Assembly: GCA_002812745.2 (NCBI GenBank)
Contig: NCSJ02000080.1
Span: 83,089 to 147,088, forward strand
DNA: 64,000 nt
Direction of reading: 5' to 3'
DNA from: Scytalidium lignicola
Taxonomy: Eukaryota; Ascomycota; Leotiomycetes
The notes under the pieces were generated by a model that was not told the DNA's origin, made no database searches, and worked only from the letters and a program-made list of their open reading frames with translations. Positions within the stretch are counted from its first letter, which is position 1; every line of letters starts with the position of its first letter. The position numbers and the translations under genes are program-made. This document shows positions 59,262-64,000 of the stretch, one piece after another.

Positions 59262-59720
59262 GTAGTTCTGAATTGTAACTTTATTGTATCTTATAAGTTG
59301 TCATATTCAACAAAAAGNAAAAAAATTTGCAGTGTCAGAGAACCCTCAAGTCGATTAAAATATATCCACCACTTAATAGTTAGTAGAATTCGAGAGACTG
59401 TTTTTGTTNAAAAATATTAATCAGTATACCACCTCTACCGCACGGTACAGTTCCACCATGCAGCTACAAATTCTACGGCTATTGCTGCACTCATCACTAT
59501 TTTATGTATATTAGGCCCTTCAGTTTCTCTCTGAATCAATAACCATTTCAATTATTCTGAATCGCCCCGAAACGCAATTTAACAGTGTTTAGTAACGAAC
59601 AACTGTACAACTGAATTGTACGTGACAGGGCGCCAATATAACAGTAAAATCACAATGGCCTACTTGAATATTTTAATAATCTTCTTTGAATCAAAATATC
59701 TAATGTTATTTGTACACTTA
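59262..59720. other. AT-rich spacer, 3' side of sugar transporter
   Basis: No gene recognised. N bases at about 59318 and 59409. Confidence 0.4.
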
Positions 59721-61412
59721 TTAAGCATGCTCTTTCATATCTATAACCTCTTTCAACTCTTCTTCAACAGGAATCTCCTTTGTGGCTACTGCAAGAATAG
59801 ATGTATGAGTCATACTCTTCGCGACTTTCACCACATTATGATAACCATTTGAGCTTATAAAAATTGCATCCATATCTTCCAATGTACGTTTGTTCGTTTC
59901 CGGGAAGAACCAATATACCACTACGAAATAAATTAGCAAGAAGGCCAGACTGGCTAAGCTAATGACCTCATATCTGGAGTGAGTAGGACAAGATTTATGG
60001 CGGCGAACACTATGAAGAACTTGTACCCAAGATTTGTAAATCCTACAGGAGTCACTTCGACTACCAAAAAGTTGAAGGCCCACAGAGATCCAGTAGTAAG
60101 GGCATAGATCGGGACACGGTATGCAAGTGGAGCAATTTCTGTACCGTAGAGATAATTGATTCCGTGCGCGCCAACAGCAAAGAACAGAGTGATAAGAAAG
60201 ACACAAACGACTGCAACATCCGCACAAGCTTTGCTTTCTTGCGCATGGGATACGGTTCCTGCTAAGACGATGAAGCAAAGTCCAATTCCAGTGGTGCCAA
60301 ACATCATCAATTTGCGCCGTCCGATCCTGTCGATGGTAAAAACGCAGATGAAGTTGCAGCAGAGCTGAAATAGGAAGAGTACACCTGAGAGTATCCGGGA
60401 GACCAGGGAGTCTAATCCAATATACTGCTCGTAAAGAGTCGTTGTATAAAATCCGATAATACCGATTCCGTTCATCTGCTGAGAAAATGTGCTGAACATG
60501 GCCAATAATGCACGGTTAAGCAAGCGTTCCTCTCCGTTATGTAGAAGGCCACGAAAGCTTCCCTTTCCTGTTTCTGCTAGAGATATCTGCATTTTACGGA
60601 TATCTTCCGCTACAATAGCAGAGTCTGCTGGGAGGTCTTCCAATACAGCCATCAAAGCGATTGCCTCCTCGATTCTACCTTTTTTTAACAACCAACGTGG
60701 TGAATCCGGGAGGAATAGAATGACAGACAACAACATTAAGCAGGGCAGAATTGGAACTGCTAAAGGGAACCGCCAAGACACTGAACCTTTCGCAAAGAAG
60801 AGGCCCAGATCGATCCATTGTGAGATGGAGAGACCGAGACTGGCGAAAGCTCCTTGAAGTACCACAAGCGCACCCCGATTCCTGGCCGGAGAGGACTCTG
60901 ATTGCCATACAGGAACTGTCGCTGTGGCAGCACCCATCCCAAGACCCAGCACTAAACGGCCAACAATCAGTTGACCAAGAGAGTAACTGCTAGAAAGTAG
61001 AACGGAGTCGAGGATTTGTAGAACACATCCTACCGCAGTGGTTCGAATTCTGCCAAGATTGTCACCTAGCTTGAAGCATGCTAAAGCACCAAACATACAA
61101 CCAACGGTGTAAAGTGCGGTCACAGTACCTGTTTGGGGTATTTATTAGCTCTAGTTATGAGGGATAGCCATAAGAAGAGCTTGAGCTACCTTGTATCCGT
61201 GCATTCTCCGCCTGGGTAGAGCCGGTGGTGTGAACAGTATCAATTCTGGGAAATGTCTTAACGAAAGATTCCAATGTCAAAAGCCCACCAAAAACAGCGT
61301 TATTGTAACCCAGAAGGAAGTAGGTTGGGGCTACAATGGTGGCGATCATAAATTGAACGAGGCGGGTCCCTCTCAGGCCGAGATATTTCGCAGTCATTAC
61401 CTCCGTTTTCAT
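59721..61412 (-). CDS. MFS sugar transporter, possibly damaged near its C-terminus
   Basis: Exon 1 (61412–61190) joins across a 61-nt intron to a long exon starting at 61128. It reads as a 12-helix sugar porter: GYNNAVFGGLL, VGRLVLGLGMGAATATVPVW, LFLPDSPRWLLKKGR, QQMNGIGIIGFYTTTLYEQ and INYLYGTEIAPLAYR. The long frame stops at 59954 just after helix 12 begins (GYKFFIVFAAINLVLLTP). The expected end, WFFPETNKRTLEDMD, lies in another frame (59721–59973). A 53-nt GT–AG intron at 60026–59974 would join the frames into 525 residues but would remove normal helix-12 sequence, so a frameshift is equally possible. It imports sugars or related solutes across the plasma membrane. It lies between inverted transposon copies. 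Confidence 0.7.
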
Positions 61413-61857
61413 TTTGGCTCTAAGAAATGCAAGAGAAACTACCCCAAAATTTAGAAGGGGTCGAGATTGGGGACCCCCAGATTTATGTAGTAAATCCTGG
61501 GGTATGATTGAGGTTCCCGCGACCTGTGCTATATTGGGAATTGTGGAGTACGAGAAGAAGCTGGGGCTTCAACGAGGTCACCAACTTCTCGTTCTCTGGT
61601 TGGCTCGCCGGACATCCATCTCCGCCATGCCAAAGCTCTAAAGGTAGGATTTCCTTGAGGATCCCCGCAACTTTATTTAAAAGAGTTTGGATGGAGGACT
61701 TCATAGTCCGACTTCGACCTATAGTTACCGTGATGGGGATAATTACAGTAGGACCAAATATCCGAGATCTCTTCCTAACTCTTGACCATTGAGATTTTCT
61801 TATATATGAAAATGTCATGGCAAATTTCTCCACTTTTGTTCTAAAGTAAAATTTACC
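61413..61857. promoter_or_regulatory. Divergent upstream region, transporter gene and SDR remnant
   Basis: 445 bp of non-AT-rich sequence between outward-facing starts. It may once have co-regulated the two genes. No motif recognised. Confidence 0.35.
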
Positions 61858-62055
61858 ATGGAACAAAAACCATCTACCTCTCCTGTGGCTATTGCACCCC
61901 AAGTCGTATCCATGACATGACTGGCCAAGTTGTCCTGATTGCCGGGATTAGCTGTCAAGAGACGGGATGGGAAATGTAATAACCATCGCTGTGTTATTTG
62001 CACGCCAAGGTGCAAAAGTTTTAGCTGTAGTATTACCAGAAGCGTCACTTGTCAA
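61858..62055 (+). pseudogene. N-terminal remnant of a short-chain dehydrogenase/reductase
   Basis: From the ATG at 61858 the frames read EQKPSTSPVAIAPQVVSM, then TGQVVLIAG, then, after a further frame change, GNVITIAVLFARQGAKVLAV. That order matches the start and the first beta-alpha-beta cofactor-binding motif of SDR enzymes, where TGxxxGIG is expected between the last two pieces. At least two frame changes and a TGA break it, and nothing follows; the transposon copy begins within about 150 bp. A truncated pseudogene. Confidence 0.55.
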
Positions 62056-62199
62056 ACCTAGGATATTTTTAATGATCTACCTATTGTATTAATGAAATCA
62101 ATCTTAACGCAATTTTTACGACTGATATACTTAAGAGCTAAAAATTCGAGAATACGAACGAACATTACGTGGGTATATCTTATCAAGTAATTAGTGGAT

Positions 62200-64000
62200 A
62201 AAGAACGGGGCGTTAAAACTTTCCTAAGGAATTAGCCTGTTAAAAAAGGGGATACTCTTTGAATTAAAGTTTGATATACTGTTGACTTTGATCTATACAA
62301 CGAACTTGTGCTTATTTCAATTACAAAGTCAGCTTTACTAAAGAAACCATTTTTAAAACGAATTTTTCAAGCCTTGACAAAGAATAAATTTAAAAATGAA
62401 GTTATAACTCTTATAACTAAATAATCACAAAGTACAACTAAGATTCAGATTGAAGAATTGAACCAAATAATCAAAGATCAACTTACACATAGAATTATAC
62501 ATACATTGTTTGAGTATTATCATTATAAGGTTTTAACTTACATTAATTAATTCAAAATCTGTTAAAATAAGATGATAAGTAATAGGAGAATTAAGCATAC
62601 TCTGATTTTGATGGCAATAGCAAAAGCATAAGCAGATGAGATTNAAAAAGAATAGATCAACGTTAAAGGCTTTATCTTCGAAGATAATTTACATGATTAA
62701 AGAAAAGGAGAATTAATATCTTGCTCTATAACAAAAGAAAGAGAAAGTAAAGTAATTAAAGTCTGGAAATGTTCTATTAATATTATTACACAATAATAAT
62801 ATCATCTTTAACATAAGAATCTTAACCTCTTTGAATTGACTAACAAGTTGAGGCTAAACTAGCTTATCTAATAGAGAATGAATTCATCTATCAAGCTTTA
62901 TTCAACCTAATTATAATAATAAAGGTTTAATTCTGTTATTTACTGAATATATACATAAATATCTTCCTCTACATCAAAAAAGCAACAAGATTGAATTAGT
63001 ACTCAAAATTTTACTAAACCAAGATATCCCTCTTATTCTATTTAACTAACTTAACGATAATTAACTTAAATTACATGGTTTCTTATATAGAATTGTTATA
63101 ATTATTCAAATGCATATACTAGGGTNAAAAAAAGGAGTATAAGAATCACTTTAATTTATTAACCTCTATAGTAATTCTTATAGATTTAGAGGTTTAATAA
63201 CTTTTATTATACATAATAAAATTAATTAGATTTCTGTATTTTCAATTATTTAATAACTTAAATAATGAAAATAGCCATTTGCATTCTTAACAGTTTTATA
63301 ACTACTTCTCCTTTTTACTTTGTCAATTCTAATATAAAGCAGAGCCTTAAAATCAACCTTAATATCTTGATAAGAAGTGTAATATTAACAAATCCACTTC
63401 TTTAAATTATTGAAACTCTCTTTAATTAGGTTGAAAAATAAGTAATATAAAGGTAAAAACTTAAGTAAAACACCTTTAACATCACAAAGTGATTGGAGGT
63501 ATACTTTTCTATAAATTATACAGTTGTCTATTATTAAAACCAACCTCTTGTATGATTAGAGATTACATAATAACAATACATCAGTTTTAATCTATTACTT
63601 GAATATATTGACTATTATACTTCCTTTGACAATGATTGTTGTGATATAACCTTTTATTGTATATACTAGTAAAATCAAGTACTTCTTTGATTGTTTTAAC
63701 TACNTTTTTAACCTTTGCTAGCCTACTAATAAATACTTATCCATATTTCCGATATCTTGTACGTTCAGTATTATCAGATTCATCTGTAAAAACAAGTTAG
63801 TCAGCTTTCCATTCTGCAGATTCAATATTCCAATTGTCAATAAGATATTGATTTTGTTAAGCAGTTATGATTTTGAGCTTTTTATAACTAATATCAAGCT
63901 TCTTTAAAAGTTTAGAAACTATTGATTATAATAATTGTACATTGAATTCGTCGTATACAAAGTCTGTGATCTTATCCTGAAATATCTCATTAGACATTGC
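62200..64000 (-). mobile_element. Second copy of the Tc1-type element, inverted and truncated
   Basis: From about 62200 the sequence aligns with the reverse complement of 56.8–58.6 kb, with many transition differences. The accessory frame is on the plus strand to about 62796 and transposase remnants are on the minus strand, including a KESFNNLKKWI-type block and FTDESDNTE, where the first catalytic Asp is kept. The accessory-side terminal repeat is missing, so the copy is truncated at about 62200. The window ends inside the transposase. Confidence 0.8.

Overview
The window is nuclear DNA of a filamentous ascomycete (Pezizomycotina). Genes carry many short GT–AG introns of about 50–80 nt. Families such as UstYa/DUF3328, Zn2Cys6 regulators, a TOXF-type aminotransferase and a Tps3-like trehalose subunit are typical of these fungi. 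The right third shows AT-rich, RIP-like decay. A leotiomycete would fit, but that is only a guess. Isolated N bases next to homopolymers suggest a draft assembly.

Layout. 1–8 kb is an accessory region: a UstYa-family oxidase gene, two small single-pass membrane proteins with paired HxxHC motifs, and between them a gene for a tiny secreted peptide that appears to be assembled from eight exons, six of them 2–15 nt long. 8–41 kb is a dense housekeeping block: glycogen debranching enzyme, TOXF-type branched-chain aminotransferase, Erv2 sulfhydryl oxidase, proteasome beta-1 (PRE3), Pho80-like cyclin, a BTB protein, ATP11, a 4CL-like CoA ligase with a peroxisomal tail, a Zn2Cys6 regulator, a WD40-cyclophilin, Pch2/TRIP13 and a Tps3/Tsl1-like trehalose synthase subunit. 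Exon models for all of these were built by hand, and each total coding length divides by three.

42.6–64 kb is a degenerate repeat compartment. It holds a CAP/PR-1 gene cut off after its first exon, diverged tandem repeats, a decayed Tad-like LINE, an F-box pseudogene, one intact-looking medium-chain reductase gene, several MITEs, a pogo/Fot1-like transposon with another MITE nested in one terminal repeat, and two inverted copies of a Tc1/mariner-type element. Those two copies flank a sugar-transporter gene and the start of an SDR pseudogene. The Tc1-type element has perfect 108-bp terminal repeats around a decayed interior and carries a second, convergent reading frame of unknown function.

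How the genes work together. The glycogen and trehalose genes both belong to reserve-carbohydrate metabolism, but there is no sign that they form a cluster. The only set that looks functionally linked is the left-end group (1969–7227). UstYa proteins are known oxidative cyclases of fungal ribosomal peptides, so oxidase-type genes surrounding a short secreted Tyr/Cys peptide suggest an undescribed RiPP-like locus. The peptide's micro-exons could also let splicing vary its sequence. Both ideas are inference from sequence alone.
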